Shown here in pieces: positions 1 through 8,694 of a DNA stretch of 41,851 nt. The translations under genes and the position numbers were made by a program. The notes beneath the pieces are model-generated. The model was not told the DNA's origin. It did no database searches and was given only the letters and a program-made list of their open reading frames with translations. The DNA comes from Paludibacteraceae bacterium (GTDB taxonomy: Bacteria; Bacteroidota; Bacteroidia; Bacteroidales; Paludibacteraceae): contig JAFSTG010000052.1 of assembly GCA_017450605.1 (NCBI GenBank), positions 1 through 41,851 on the forward strand, in the 5' to 3' direction. The stretch's first letter is position 1; every line of letters starts with the position of its first letter.

Positions 1-2
1 AC

Positions 3-1262
3 GCAGCCACATCTGTTTCAGATATCGCCAAAAAAGTCTGGACTACTCGACCTTTTGTAGAAGCCGACCGCCAATTCACTATTCTTGCTCCGTATTTTGC
101 TGAGGGATATACTGAATTCATTCCCACGGCAATGAAGATGGCTGGTTATACACTTGTGGCTCTGCCTATGGGTAGTCAGGCCGATGCCGAAGAAGGTTTG
201 CGCATAGCCAACAACGACATCTGCTATCCTGCCACTATAGTGATTGGCAGCATTATGCGTGCACTCAAAAGTGGCAGATACGACCCTCAGCGGTTAGCAG
301 TTGCCATCACCCAAACAGGCGGACAGTGCAGAGCATCCAACTACTATTCGCTGATTAAGAATGCAATGGTGCGAGCAGGTTTTGCAAATATACCTGTTAT
401 CTCTGTGGCAACAGGACAGGGGCTGCAAAACACGCAGCCCGGGTTCAACATCGACTGGAAAAGTATGGCACTACCCGTTATCAATGCCATGTACTTTGCC
501 GACGCACTGCAGAAACTATACTACCCGAGTGTAGTGCGGGAGAAGCAGAAAGGTCAAGCCAAAGCATTGCTCGAACGCTACACACGATTGTCGTTGCCAT
601 TGCTCGAAACCCGCAGTTATAAAGGTCTCAGGCAACTACTCGAGAAGGCTGTGAGCGACTTTACACAGATTATCGACACAGATAAGAAAGTAACTCAAGT
701 AGGCGTAGTAGGTGAAATTTACGTCAAATACAACTCGTTCTCTAATAAGAATGTTGTTCAATGGCTCGTTGAACATGAAGTGGAAGTTATACCACCCGCT
801 ATCACGGGGTTCTTCTCAACAGCATTGGTCAACAACCACATCAACCGCAAGTTGCATATCAAAGTCGATAATCCTCCGTTATGGGCTACAGGCACTATTC
901 ATAAACTGCTTCAACTTGTAGCCCTCCAATATGACCGTGCTTGCCGCAAATTCCCTTATTATCGTAAGTTCACCGACATATTTGAGATTGCCCGTTTGTC
1001 GGAAAAAGTGATATCACCTGCTGCCGACTTTGGTGAAGGTTGGTTCCTGCCGGGCGAGATTTGCCATTTAGCCGAAAGCGGAGTCAGGAAAGTAGTATCG
1101 CTGCAACCTTTCGGATGTATTGCCAACCATATCATTTCTAAAGGCATCGAAAAACGATTTAAAGAAACATATCCTAATCTGAGTCTTTTGTTTCTCGACT
1201 TCGATGCCAACTCGTCGGAAGCCAATATTCAGAATCGTCTGCACTTCATGCTAAACTCATAA
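3..1262 (+). CDS. 2-hydroxyacyl-CoA dehydratase/activase-related protein, C-terminal part (partial, 5' end outside window)
   Basis: The reading frame is open from the left edge (first full codon at base 3) to a TAA at 1260-1262. About 419 C-terminal residues are present and the N-terminus lies outside the window. The protein resembles the C-terminal half of the large acyl-CoA dehydratase activase-related proteins, which combine a BadF/HgdC-like ATPase with an HgdB-like region. These proteins have to do with ATP-driven activation of 2-hydroxyacyl-CoA dehydratases in anaerobes. Visible family-type segments are NNDICYPATIVIG, ITQTGGQCRASNY and QPFGCIANHI, each with a conserved-looking cysteine that could serve an iron-sulfur site. 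The first ATG in frame is at 132, but good coding sequence continues upstream of it, so it is not the start. A TetR gene begins 12 bp downstream, which suggests one transcript. Family assignment is from recognition of the sequence; the exact substrate is unknown. Confidence 0.8.
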   Translation, partial: AATSVSDIAKKVWTTRPFVEADRQFTILAPYFAEGYTEFIPTAMKMAGYTLVALPMGSQADAEEGLRIANNDICYPATIVIGSIMRALKSGRYDPQRLAVAITQTGGQCRASNYYSLIKNAMVRAGFANIPVISVATGQGLQNTQPGFNIDWKSMALPVINAMYFADALQKLYYPSVVREKQKGQAKALLERYTRLSLPLLETRSYKGLRQLLEKAVSDFTQIIDTDKKVTQVGVVGEIYVKYNSFSNKNVVQWLVEHEVEVIPPAITGFFSTALVNNHINRKLHIKVDNPPLWATGTIHKLLQLVALQYDRACRKFPYYRKFTDIFEIARLSEKVISPAADFGEGWFLPGEICHLAESGVRKVVSLQPFGCIANHIISKGIEKRFKETYPNLSLLFLDFDANSSEANIQNRLHFMLNS

Positions 1263-1274
1263 AAATTTACACCT

Positions 1275-1919
1275 ATGGAAACAAATAACATTCCCACAAC
1301 CGACATAGAGAAGAAGATTCTCGAAGCTGCACAACAAGAGTTCTTAGAGAAAGGTTTTGCCAACTCCACCACTACTGAGATAGCCAACCGAGCAGGCTGC
1401 AATCAGTCGTTAGTGCATTATTATTTCCGCACAAAAGAGAATCTTTTTCAGCAGGTATTTATCAAACTGATGACCGACACGCTGAGTCATGTATTCACGC
1501 ACCTTACCGACGAGAGTCTGAGTCTTACACAAAAGATACGAACCACTATCAATCTTTATTTTAACTTCCTTGCAAGAAATCCGCGAATCCCGTTTTTCAT
1601 TCTCGGCGAGATGGTTCTTAATCGCGAGCGTCGCATTGCCATAAAAGAGCAATTTATTATGAATCCGCTTCGAGTGGCTACATATATGCAATTTTGCGCA
1701 ATAATAAACAAAGAGATAGAAAACGGCAACATACGAAAGATAGAGCCTTTCGATTTACTACTGAATATCATGTCGCTCACAGCATCTACATTTATCTCAT
1801 TGCCGCTTTATGCCGACCTGTTAGACAAAACAGCGCAGCAGCAACAAGAGTACGTTGAGCATCGCAAGGAAGTAATAATAAATCTTATTCTAAAAGACCT
1901 GAAAAACGAGTCCCTTTAA
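1275..1919 (+). CDS. TetR/AcrR family transcriptional regulator
   Basis: This 214-residue protein has the TetR layout. The N-terminal helix-turn-helix spans about residues 10-57, with the typical run ILEAAQQEFLEKGF, then TEIANRAGCNQSLVHYYF and KENLF. An all-helical ligand-binding domain without a recognisable specificity follows. TetR proteins are usually dimeric repressors released from DNA by a small ligand. It starts with ATG 12 bp after the dehydratase-like gene, so it is probably co-transcribed and may regulate that operon (inference). It is convergent with the invertase gene, with only 38 bp between the two stops and no clear terminator hairpin seen there. Confidence 0.9.
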   Translation: METNNIPTTDIEKKILEAAQQEFLEKGFANSTTTEIANRAGCNQSLVHYYFRTKENLFQQVFIKLMTDTLSHVFTHLTDESLSLTQKIRTTINLYFNFLARNPRIPFFILGEMVLNRERRIAIKEQFIMNPLRVATYMQFCAIINKEIENGNIRKIEPFDLLLNIMSLTASTFISLPLYADLLDKTAQQQQEYVEHRKEVIINLILKDLKNESL

Positions 1920-1957
1920 TCAACCCGACCTCAGACGTGCGACCTGCTACATGCCAC

Positions 1958-2557
1958 CTACAATCTACGAGCCAAAATACGGTAGATAACCGAACGTGAA
2001 ACACCATACAGCTTTGCTATATGATATACCGGCACGCCGCTGTCGGCAAGTGCATATATCTCTTTTTCATATCCATAGAGTTTGAGTTTATCGGGAGATG
2101 TTGTCCTGCCTTGAGGTCGCCCGATATGCACTCCCTCGAAACGTTTGCGTTGCAGTGCCTCTCGTGTTCGTTGCGAGATGAGGTTACGCTCAATCTCTGC
2201 CGAAAGTCCGAAGGCAAAAGCAAGCACTTTTGACTGTATATCCTCACCCAAACGATAATTGTCTTTTATTGTCCACACTCGGCATTCGCGATTCATACAC
2301 AGATTAAGAATATCCATTATCATAAAGAGCGAACGACCAAGTCGCGACAACTCCGAACAGATAATTATATCACCTTTCTTCACTCTGGCAAGTAGCAGTC
2401 CTAACTGCCGTTTGCTATAGTTTTGCAGACCTGACACTGTCTCTTCTATCCAGCCGTCAACTTTAAGGTTCTCCGCCTTGCAGAAATGCTCTATTTCGAA
2501 TCTCTGATTCTCAACCGTTTGTTTATCAGAGCTGACTCTTATATAGCCATATATCAT
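1958..2557 (-). CDS. Mpi-like serine recombinase / DNA invertase
   Basis: The 199-residue protein is a small serine recombinase. The catalytic domain begins MIYGYIRVSSDKQT, with the nucleophile serine in the YIRVSS motif near residue 9. Catalytic arginines are seen in ELSRLGRS (about residues 70-77). A long helix follows with AEIERNLISQRTREAL and the HIGRPQGR hinge. A C-terminal helix-turn-helix (YHIAKLYGVSRSVIYRIL) ends the protein. The size and the start resemble Bacteroides Mpi-type master invertases, which flip promoters of surface polysaccharide loci; simple resolvases have the same architecture. The gene lies near the end of a glycan operon, but I did not find a matching pair of inverted repeats bounding a promoter in this window, so any target is unknown. 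The 3' end runs into a short sequence also seen at about 3150. Confidence 0.9.
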   Translation of the reverse strand: MIYGYIRVSSDKQTVENQRFEIEHFCKAENLKVDGWIEETVSGLQNYSKRQLGLLLARVKKGDIIICSELSRLGRSLFMIMDILNLCMNRECRVWTIKDNYRLGEDIQSKVLAFAFGLSAEIERNLISQRTREALQRKRFEGVHIGRPQGRTTSPDKLKLYGYEKEIYALADSGVPVYHIAKLYGVSRSVIYRILARRL

Positions 2558-2595
2558 AGTAAATTTGTGTTTAAGTTGTTTGAGTATATATAGAA

Positions 2596-2621
2596 AGAGA
2601 CGGTAATTAATTACCGTCTCT
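2596..2621. repeat. Perfect 26-bp palindrome upstream of the invertase gene
   Basis: The 13-bp arm AGAGACGGTAATT is followed directly by its exact reverse complement, with no loop. It lies 39 bp upstream of the invertase start and 58 bp downstream of the TonB-like stop. A T-rich run follows on the + strand only, so it is a poor intrinsic terminator for the - strand genes. An operator or recombinase binding site for the adjacent invertase is an alternative (inference). No second copy was noticed in the window. Confidence 0.8.
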
Positions 2622-2679
2622 CCATTGTTTTTTATCGCTCACTCTCAAATACGAGGTAGTAATAATTCTTGTATAAATA

Positions 2680-3105
2680 TCAGTTTTCTGATGTAGTGCG
2701 TTGCAGTCGGAATTTTATAGGAATACTATATTGCACACGCACCACTTTTCCTTTCTGTTTTCCGGGTTTCCATTTAGGCATCTCTTCTACTACACGTTTA
2801 GCCTCAGCATCGAGCAATTCGTTACCGCTTGAAGTGGCTACATAAGCATGGCTAACCGAGCCGTCTTTCTCAACTATAAATTTGCAAATAACATCGCCTT
2901 CTATCCCATCGGCTACTGCCTGCGGCGGATATACAAGATTAGAATTGAGATACTTCATCAGGGCCTTCTCACCACCTTTAAACTCCGGCATCTGTTCGGC
3001 AATGGGCCATACGGCATTCGGGTTCTCTTTACCGGCAAAAAGCACAAGCGAAGACGAGAGAAATGCTACAACAATGAGCAATAAGACAAAAGTTCTGTTT
3101 TTCAT
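2680..3105 (-). CDS. Small TonB C-terminal-domain protein
   Basis: The 141-residue protein begins with a hydrophobic segment, residues 5-24 (FVLLLIVVAFLSSSLVLFAG), that is either a signal peptide or a membrane anchor. It then carries a TonB C-terminal domain from about 40 to 136. Typical features are MPEFKGGEKALMKYLNSNL, YPPQAVADGIEGDV, FIVEKDGSV and the closing MPKWKPGKQKGKVVRV. TonB domains contact the TonB box of outer-membrane receptors and transmit proton-motive-force energy. This protein lacks the usual proline-rich spacer and the ExbB/D neighbours, so it is either an accessory TonB paralogue or a periplasmic protein that merely carries the fold. It is 46 bp downstream of the last glycan-operon gene on the same strand. 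Confidence 0.88.
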   Translation of the reverse strand: MKNRTFVLLLIVVAFLSSSLVLFAGKENPNAVWPIAEQMPEFKGGEKALMKYLNSNLVYPPQAVADGIEGDVICKFIVEKDGSVSHAYVATSSGNELLDAEAKRVVEEMPKWKPGKQKGKVVRVQYSIPIKFRLQRTTSEN

Positions 3106-3151
3106 GATTATAAGATTTATATGTTTGACATTTAACTATTATTCATACCTA

Positions 3152-3988
3152 CTACCTTCGACCTGCTACCTTTCTCCTCAGTTTGGCTGGCCAACGCGAG
3201 ATACGTTGAGGTATTTTTATAGTCCAACGCACAATGCGGTCTGATACAATCTTTAAGGATGGCACATAAGGCACCGTCATGCCTCGCATTTCATACACCT
3301 CGGTTATTACATTGTCTATACGTTGTTTTTGCCGGCCCTTGTCGTTCTGTGCAAATCTGACAAGCCACGTAGGCAGGGTATAGAAACGTGCAAACCATGT
3401 ATGCTCGGCAACGAGGTTTTGCTGCTCGTCGTAGAGCATTGTGGTTATCCCATCGTTATGACGTTTGGCTGGCAGATAAAGAGTCTTAAACTCGTATGCA
3501 AGCCACAAGAAGAAAGGATAATACGGTTCTTGGTCGGTAAGTTCGAAATTATGACTGCCGGTTATAAGTTCTTTCGGCACATGCGCCTTTAGTTCTTCTT
3601 TATGCTCCTGATAATTGAAAGCGGCAACTGCCTGCCTCGAGAACTTCGAGCGAATGAGTTTGAGGTTAAGAATATTAAAAAATGGATTCGTTACGATAGG
3701 ATTTCCTCCCCGCGGGCAGCCGCTGCCGCAATCTGGACAACCTGCGTTAGCATAGCCAGCGGCTACAACCCTCTGAGCCAACTGCAAGACTGCATCGGGG
3801 TTAACCACGAAACAATCCTCATCTATATTTATTGCCACATCGCACTCCGTGTCTGAAAGCATTGCATAGAAATATCCGTCGGCAGACTTATCGGTAAGCC
3901 TTTCTATAGCATAGTTGGTCTGACGAAACAGTGCACTCGATTTAAGAAAGAGTTCGATATTAAATGAACGTGTGAAGAACTTAATCAT
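3152..3988 (-). CDS. Putative GT-A type glycosyltransferase of the surface glycan operon
   Basis: The 278-residue protein has no signal peptide. Residues 50-62 read CDVAINIDEDCFV, which looks like the DxD metal/nucleotide-sugar site of a GT-A fold. A cysteine-rich loop, CPDCGSGCPRGGNP, follows at about 99-112. This is not a standard GT2 protein and I cannot name a characterised homologue. The start codon overlaps the end of the upstream GT2 gene by 4 bp, so the two are translationally coupled. The C-terminus is basic and ends inside a repetitive sequence, CCTACTACCTTCGACCTGCT on the + strand. A part of this, CGACCTGCTAC, is also present near 1940. The function in glycan assembly is inferred mainly from position. 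Confidence 0.65.
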   Translation of the reverse strand: MIKFFTRSFNIELFLKSSALFRQTNYAIERLTDKSADGYFYAMLSDTECDVAINIDEDCFVVNPDAVLQLAQRVVAAGYANAGCPDCGSGCPRGGNPIVTNPFFNILNLKLIRSKFSRQAVAAFNYQEHKEELKAHVPKELITGSHNFELTDQEPYYPFFLWLAYEFKTLYLPAKRHNDGITTMLYDEQQNLVAEHTWFARFYTLPTWLVRFAQNDKGRQKQRIDNVITEVYEMRGMTVPYVPSLKIVSDRIVRWTIKIPQRISRWPAKLRRKVAGRR

Positions 3989-4887
3989 CTTCCTAATAGA
4001 CCTTTTGTAACGTTATATCTAAATAATACGAGTTTCCATCCTTTCTTCGGACTGAGCATTAGAGTATAGCTACAAAGTAGCACCAATGTTCCCCCCCACT
4101 TCACAACTTCAGAAAAAAGTCTTTTTTTATACACTCCGCCTGATATTGCAAGTGTACGCTCACGTTCGCTTCTACCAATGTGATAAGTAACTTTGTCGAA
4201 ATAATTGTTCTCGAGTTTGTAAGCAGGAATTATGTGATGAAGTATCGCTTTGGGCAAATATACAACTTCCATCTTCTTTTGTCTGAGTTTAAAAAAGATA
4301 TCTTTCTCCTCTGAGGAGCCCAACGAGTTCCCATTACGCCCAAGGGTAGTATTGAATAATCCTACGGTATCGAATACCTCACGACGATATGCGGCATTTC
4401 CGCCACCGGGGAATCGCCCTTTAGGGTAAATGCGGGTTTTGTCGCCCAAATACATATATGCAGTTAGCAATTCCTTAGTGTATTTAGTCATCCAAGCAGG
4501 TTCTTCTGTATCATACGATGGTAAAATAGGTCCACCTGCCGCCATTGTATTCGGATGGTTTGAAAAATAATTAGCATAGGTTGCCAAATAGTCGCTGTCA
4601 ACATACGCATCATCGTCAACGAACACCACCACCTCACCATACGAACTACGAATGGCGGTATTTCGTGCTACCGAAAGTCCCTGCACAGGTTCAAAGACAT
4701 AGCAAAAATTTAAATCTTTATGTTCTGAGGCGAATTGCCGGCAGTATTGAGCGGTATGGTCTGAAGAGTTGTTATCAACAACAACGAGTTCATACTCAGT
4801 ATAGGGCAGAGAGTTGGCAACAATGCTCGTGAATAGACGAGGCAAATATTGTTCTCTATTAAATGTACAAATTAGGACAGACAACAT
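3985..4887 (-). CDS. Glycosyltransferase family 2 protein
   Basis: The 300-residue protein is a classic GT2 enzyme. It starts MLSVLICTFNREQYLPRL and has the nucleotide-binding motif ELVVVDNNSSD. The DxD-type site VVVFVDDDAYVDSD is at about residues 86-99, followed by AAGGPILPSYD and an acceptor-side region with GSSEEKDIF. GT2 enzymes transfer a sugar from an NDP-sugar with inversion, on the cytoplasmic face of the inner membrane. The C-terminal part is hydrophobic (VLLCSYTLML) and may attach it to the membrane. It overlaps the next gene by 4 bp. A run of seven Gs in the coding strand (complement of 4091-4097, near residue 263) could be slippage-prone. The substrate cannot be inferred. Confidence 0.92.
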   Translation of the reverse strand: MLSVLICTFNREQYLPRLFTSIVANSLPYTEYELVVVDNNSSDHTAQYCRQFASEHKDLNFCYVFEPVQGLSVARNTAIRSSYGEVVVFVDDDAYVDSDYLATYANYFSNHPNTMAAGGPILPSYDTEEPAWMTKYTKELLTAYMYLGDKTRIYPKGRFPGGGNAAYRREVFDTVGLFNTTLGRNGNSLGSSEEKDIFFKLRQKKMEVVYLPKAILHHIIPAYKLENNYFDKVTYHIGRSERERTLAISGGVYKKRLFSEVVKWGGTLVLLCSYTLMLSPKKGWKLVLFRYNVTKGLLGR

Positions 4888-4944
4888 ACTAAAACATTTA
4901 CTAAAAGTTTATAAAATCACCACTAATATTGATCTAACTAAAGT

Positions 4945-5970
4945 TTAACACTTGTCAAGAAGTTGCAGTATCATTTCAGCGCGTTTTACAAAAGTATGGT
5001 TATTGATGATTATCTCTTGTGCGGCATGTGCCTGATTTGTCATATCGTGCTCAAGAGCATAATCAATCAACGAAAACAACTCATCCATGTTACTGTACAA
5101 CCCTACTTCCCCGTTTTTAAAAAGCGACTCTATAAACGGGTTCTTATCGCATATCTGATAGGCTCCTGCACCACATGCCTCAAACAAACGCTGGTTCGCT
5201 CCGTTAAACGTCTGTGCATGATGGATGTTGAGTGCCACTTTGCAACGCGAAAACAATTCGTTTACCTCAGCCGGAGGAATATTATGGTTCTTGAATATAT
5301 CACGATGCCGCCGCAGAAGCCAAGTTAGAGGATTCTTATAGTAAGGTTTATAATCTCCGTAAATAAGTATTTTCTTGTCAGGATAATGAGCCACCAACTG
5401 CTCTAATATGCGTTTACGTTTACTGCTTGTATATATAGTACCTACAAATAAGATATCTATATCCCGCTCTTTTGAGGGCATGGGATGATAAACTGTAGTA
5501 TCGCATGCAAGGGGCAGAAAATATGCTTTTTTACCTTGCTGAGCATAGTAATCGACATCTGTCTGCTCAAAACAGCAAAACACATCGCTGTGGTCGATAT
5601 GTTTAAGGCACATAACTCTATCTTTCCGTTGCACACTATCATACATCCATACCACAACTTTTGCACCACCCGAACGGAAATAATCAAGTGTTTCATCTTT
5701 TAAGATACTGCCGTTATATGTGAATACAATTTGCGGCCTATAGTCATTAAACACTTGTTCTATGTATTCTCTATATTTCAACCGGCTCTTTTCACGCAGT
5801 GCCTCACGTCGCAACGAGAACTTATGACGCCAGCGCAATAATCCTCGGAATGGATGAATAGGCTCGTCGTATGTCTCAATACGGACATCATAGCCGAGTT
5901 GGCGAAAAGCACGGCCTACACTCTCGTGATAACCGAAAAAAGGATTAGATATAATAAGTACTTTTTGCAT
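4945..5970 (-). CDS. CgeB-like glycosyltransferase (GT-B fold)
   Basis: This 341-residue protein resembles the CgeB family of GT-B glycosyltransferases found in polysaccharide clusters. The N-terminal Rossmann half begins MQKVLIISNPFFGYHES. The C-terminal half has DILFVGTIYTSSKRKRIL, and then the donor-binding region CKVALNIHHA followed by NQRLFEACGAGAYQI with the family's conserved glutamate. It ends with a helix typical of group-1-like transferases (HTFVKRAEMILQLL). Its start overlaps the stop of the epimerase gene by one base (TAATG), so it is translationally coupled. A 57-bp gap separates it from the next GT2 gene. Sugar specificity is unknown. Confidence 0.82.
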   Translation of the reverse strand: MQKVLIISNPFFGYHESVGRAFRQLGYDVRIETYDEPIHPFRGLLRWRHKFSLRREALREKSRLKYREYIEQVFNDYRPQIVFTYNGSILKDETLDYFRSGGAKVVVWMYDSVQRKDRVMCLKHIDHSDVFCCFEQTDVDYYAQQGKKAYFLPLACDTTVYHPMPSKERDIDILFVGTIYTSSKRKRILEQLVAHYPDKKILIYGDYKPYYKNPLTWLLRRHRDIFKNHNIPPAEVNELFSRCKVALNIHHAQTFNGANQRLFEACGAGAYQICDKNPFIESLFKNGEVGLYSNMDELFSLIDYALEHDMTNQAHAAQEIIINNHTFVKRAEMILQLLDKC

Positions 5971-6806
5971 TATCTCGTCTCCTTCATTATTTTGTCAATT
6001 ATAGTGTTATCGCCATAAATACACGGAGAGTCGTATGGGCGGTCAGGATATGCGCCATAGTCGAGACTTATGTGCATATTGTGCGATGCAATAAAAGCCT
6101 CTACCTGCCTGCCCAAACTAACAGGCTTGCCTGTGCAGCAATGTATTATACCTACATATTTATCTTGCACTACCACTGCTGCCAATTGCGAAGCAAGCTC
6201 ACCTACACTCATAAAGTCGTACTTATTCTTTCCGCTTGTAAACGGGAAGGTTTTATCGCCACGGTTCTCAGCCTCAATCAGTTTCGTAAATATCGAATGA
6301 TTTCTGATATCGTCGCCGTAGATGTAAAAACCGCGCGCCCATTGCAAACGGCATTTGGCAGATTGGCAATAGAGCACAAGCGCACGTCGCAATGAATCTT
6401 TAGCTATTCCATAAAGCGACATCGGATTGCATTGTGTAGATGCATCTATCTTCCCCTCGTGATAACCTGCCTCGTGCATACTACCCATCACCATAAGGCG
6501 GGGCAAACCGTTGTCTATCAAATTAGTTAGAAAGCGAAAATGAGCCGACAAATCCTCAATATGCCGCTTAGAGTTGTGAACGAATCCATCCCTCCATGCC
6601 AAATGAGCACAAGCATCCGGCTCTCCGAAAAAGGTATAGAGGTTTTTGTCGCCGCAACTGAATATATCGGCATGGCAGTATGTAGCACGTTGGTCGATAT
6701 TATCATTAGCCAAATCGCAAGCAATCACATCATGACCCTTATCAATAAGCTTTGAAACCAGATGACTGCCTATATATCCGTTTGCTCCTGTTACAAGTAT
6801 TTTCAT
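5970..6806 (-). CDS. NAD(P)-dependent sugar epimerase/dehydratase (extended SDR)
   Basis: The 278-residue protein is an extended short-chain dehydrogenase of the nucleotide-sugar epimerase type. It begins MKILVTGANGYIGSHLV with the GxxGxxG dinucleotide-binding motif. The catalytic tyrosine and lysine are in SLYGIAKDSLRRAL (about residues 131-144). Most such enzymes act on UDP-, GDP- or dTDP-sugars, but here the substrate cannot be deduced. The family is commonly about 300-340 residues, so this one is at the short end. It overlaps the upstream acyltransferase by 4 bp and the downstream CgeB-like gene by 1 bp, which places it firmly in the glycan operon. Confidence 0.9.
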   Translation of the reverse strand: MKILVTGANGYIGSHLVSKLIDKGHDVIACDLANDNIDQRATYCHADIFSCGDKNLYTFFGEPDACAHLAWRDGFVHNSKRHIEDLSAHFRFLTNLIDNGLPRLMVMGSMHEAGYHEGKIDASTQCNPMSLYGIAKDSLRRALVLYCQSAKCRLQWARGFYIYGDDIRNHSIFTKLIEAENRGDKTFPFTSGKNKYDFMSVGELASQLAAVVVQDKYVGIIHCCTGKPVSLGRQVEAFIASHNMHISLDYGAYPDRPYDSPCIYGDNTIIDKIMKETR

Positions 6807-7384
6807 AAATCACTTATTTTTTCCCATTTTTGGGTTTTAATATTATATTGTTTTATCACCCTTGCAGGTACACCCACCGCAACACTATAATCAGGTATGT
6901 CGTGTGTTACAACGGCATTTGCTCCTATCACACAATGTTTACCTACTGATGCTCCTATCACGCATACATTCTCGCCAAGCCAACTGCCATCACCTATATG
7001 CACTTTGTTTAACTGACGGATTTCCTGTTGTAGTATTGGTAATTCAGGATTGGAATAATTATGCATGTTATCTGTTATATATACGCCATCAGCTGTAAGA
7101 ACTTCACAACCTATAAAAATACCACTTGTGGCAAATATGTGATTACGATGACCTATCTGACACCCATCTCCTATCTTAAGTTCGGGTTGAGGGTTAGATG
7201 TAAGCGGCACTGCTGCAAGCCATGCCCCGTGCGCTATACTCACATTATTGCCTATCACTATGTTTTTGGCACTATCAATTTGCAATGGCGAGACTATAGA
7301 ACTTCCTCTTCCGAATTGCTTAAACTTAAAAGGATAATAAAGCAATGCAAGAATCTTAGCCCATATTTTTTTTATATTTTTCAT
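6803..7384 (-). CDS. Left-handed beta-helix (hexapeptide) acyltransferase
   Basis: The 193-residue protein is a WbbJ/LacA-type O-acyltransferase. Imperfect hexapeptide repeats run from about residue 35 to 175: KNIVIGNNVSIAHG, LKIGDGCQIGHRNHIF, then the catalytic-type loop TDNMHNYSNPELPI. After that come VHIGDGSWLGENVCVIGASV and CVIGANAVVTHDIP, ending in AVGVPARVIKQYN. Such enzymes usually transfer acetyl from acetyl-CoA to a sugar hydroxyl. It is preceded by a 27-bp gap and overlaps the epimerase gene by 4 bp. It probably decorates the operon's glycan (inference from context). Confidence 0.92.
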   Translation of the reverse strand: MKNIKKIWAKILALLYYPFKFKQFGRGSSIVSPLQIDSAKNIVIGNNVSIAHGAWLAAVPLTSNPQPELKIGDGCQIGHRNHIFATSGIFIGCEVLTADGVYITDNMHNYSNPELPILQQEIRQLNKVHIGDGSWLGENVCVIGASVGKHCVIGANAVVTHDIPDYSVAVGVPARVIKQYNIKTQKWEKISDL

Positions 7385-7411
7385 ATCTTTTTTAATATTG
7401 CTCAGTATGCG

Positions 7412-8680
7412 TTAGTTTGCATTTAGTATCTCGTCGTACAGGTTGATTCCCATACCGAGGTTTCTTACGAGTAATTGCTCTGCCCTCTCCTCATCGGCTT
7501 GTTTATCGGCACACGTGCGCTCGATGACCTCTGATAATTGCTGGGCATTCTGCACCGACTCTTCAAGGGGTTCGAACATTAAATTCTCATTCATCCCCCA
7601 ACGATATGCCCTCACTCCATAATACAGACATTCATAGTAAGCCGATGTGTTATGTGTTATAGCAAAGTCGTATTCTCCTGATTTTAAAATCTCAACAAGC
7701 GTTTGCGAACTATCAGCCATATTTATATGCCCATAACTCTCAAGTTCTTCTTGTGTTATCCGTGACTGCGGATGCGGACGTACCCAAAACTGAAGTCCTA
7801 ATTTCTCAGCCACCTGTTCGGCTTGGGGAAACAACCGGCGCAGGTCGTTGTCGTATATGGCTATGCCTCCAACTATCAAACCATTCTTGTATATACTTTT
7901 AAATTGGATCTCGCGCTTCGGGTATTTAGGATTTCCTGCCACAAAGATTCTATCGGCACTAATATCAAAATCGCGTATTAAATCCTCTTTTTGATTTTCG
8001 CTAAAGCATAGCACCTTATCTGCCAAAATATTACATCCGTTAACCACATCCGCGGCTATAAACTGCTTGTATCTGCCGAAATAGCCGTGCACAGTGGAAT
8101 ATGTTTTTACGCCCTTACTTTTGAAAAAGAGAGTCAATAAAGCCTCTACATAGGCAGGCGAGCAGAAAGGAATGAGGCTTTTGCCGCGAACATCAAAATT
8201 CTTGAATGTCTTGCCGAGTTGCCGTATCATCACCTTATAGGAAGTCATCAGGGCTGCTAAATAGCAACGATTAACAAACGATACTTCTACCCTCTTGGCT
8301 ATCGTTAGATAATTCTTAAGGAAAGGCAGTATCACTCCCCACGGACGATAAAAATAACGTAATTCAACCCTTTGCGAGTCGGCTACCGACGATTGTATCA
8401 ACTCCGATAATTTCCTGTGATCACGGCGTCGGGGGGCATCATAAGTAAATACATTCTTATGCTGCTCAAAAGCTTTTAAAATATCATCTGTATGCAAGCG
8501 CCTCAGAAGCGTACATACCACCAAATACCAGCTTGCACTACCACGTGCCACGGTGAAATTGATTATCTCTGCCGCCATCGCCTCCACGAGGTCTATACCA
8601 CGATACACCTCATGCCACTCTCTGCTAAGACGCAAATATTGCTCATAAGCAGCGAAATTATCTGCATTTTCGAAAGCCAT
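7412..8680 (-). CDS. Putative GT-B surface polysaccharide glycosyltransferase
   Basis: The ATG at 8680 gives 422 residues; a TTG directly before it is possible but less likely. I do not recognise a standard family by name. The C-terminal half looks like a GT-B donor domain of the KpsS/CDP-glycerol transferase/sialyltransferase kind. It has ADKVLCFSENQKEDLIRDF, DRIFVAGNPKYP, then FWVRPHPQSR (an HP motif). It continues with MADSSQTLVEIL and the motif FAITHNTSAYYECLYYG (a TS motif with a conserved-looking glutamate). HP and S/T-S motifs are reported for bacterial sialyltransferases. The gene lies 14 bp after a CMP-sugar synthetase-like gene, so a CMP-sugar donor is plausible (inference). Nothing in the sequence proves it. 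Confidence 0.65.
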   Translation of the reverse strand: MAFENADNFAAYEQYLRLSREWHEVYRGIDLVEAMAAEIINFTVARGSASWYLVVCTLLRRLHTDDILKAFEQHKNVFTYDAPRRRDHRKLSELIQSSVADSQRVELRYFYRPWGVILPFLKNYLTIAKRVEVSFVNRCYLAALMTSYKVMIRQLGKTFKNFDVRGKSLIPFCSPAYVEALLTLFFKSKGVKTYSTVHGYFGRYKQFIAADVVNGCNILADKVLCFSENQKEDLIRDFDISADRIFVAGNPKYPKREIQFKSIYKNGLIVGGIAIYDNDLRRLFPQAEQVAEKLGLQFWVRPHPQSRITQEELESYGHINMADSSQTLVEILKSGEYDFAITHNTSAYYECLYYGVRAYRWGMNENLMFEPLEESVQNAQQLSEVIERTCADKQADEERAEQLLVRNLGMGINLYDEILNAN

Positions 8681-8694
8681 CAACCGAAAACTAT

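Noticed and set aside
1925..3180. Shared CGACCTGCTAC words near 1940 and 3163 as invertase recombination sites
   Set aside because: The copies are short, in direct orientation and imperfectly flanked; they look like dispersed low-complexity repeats at gene ends.
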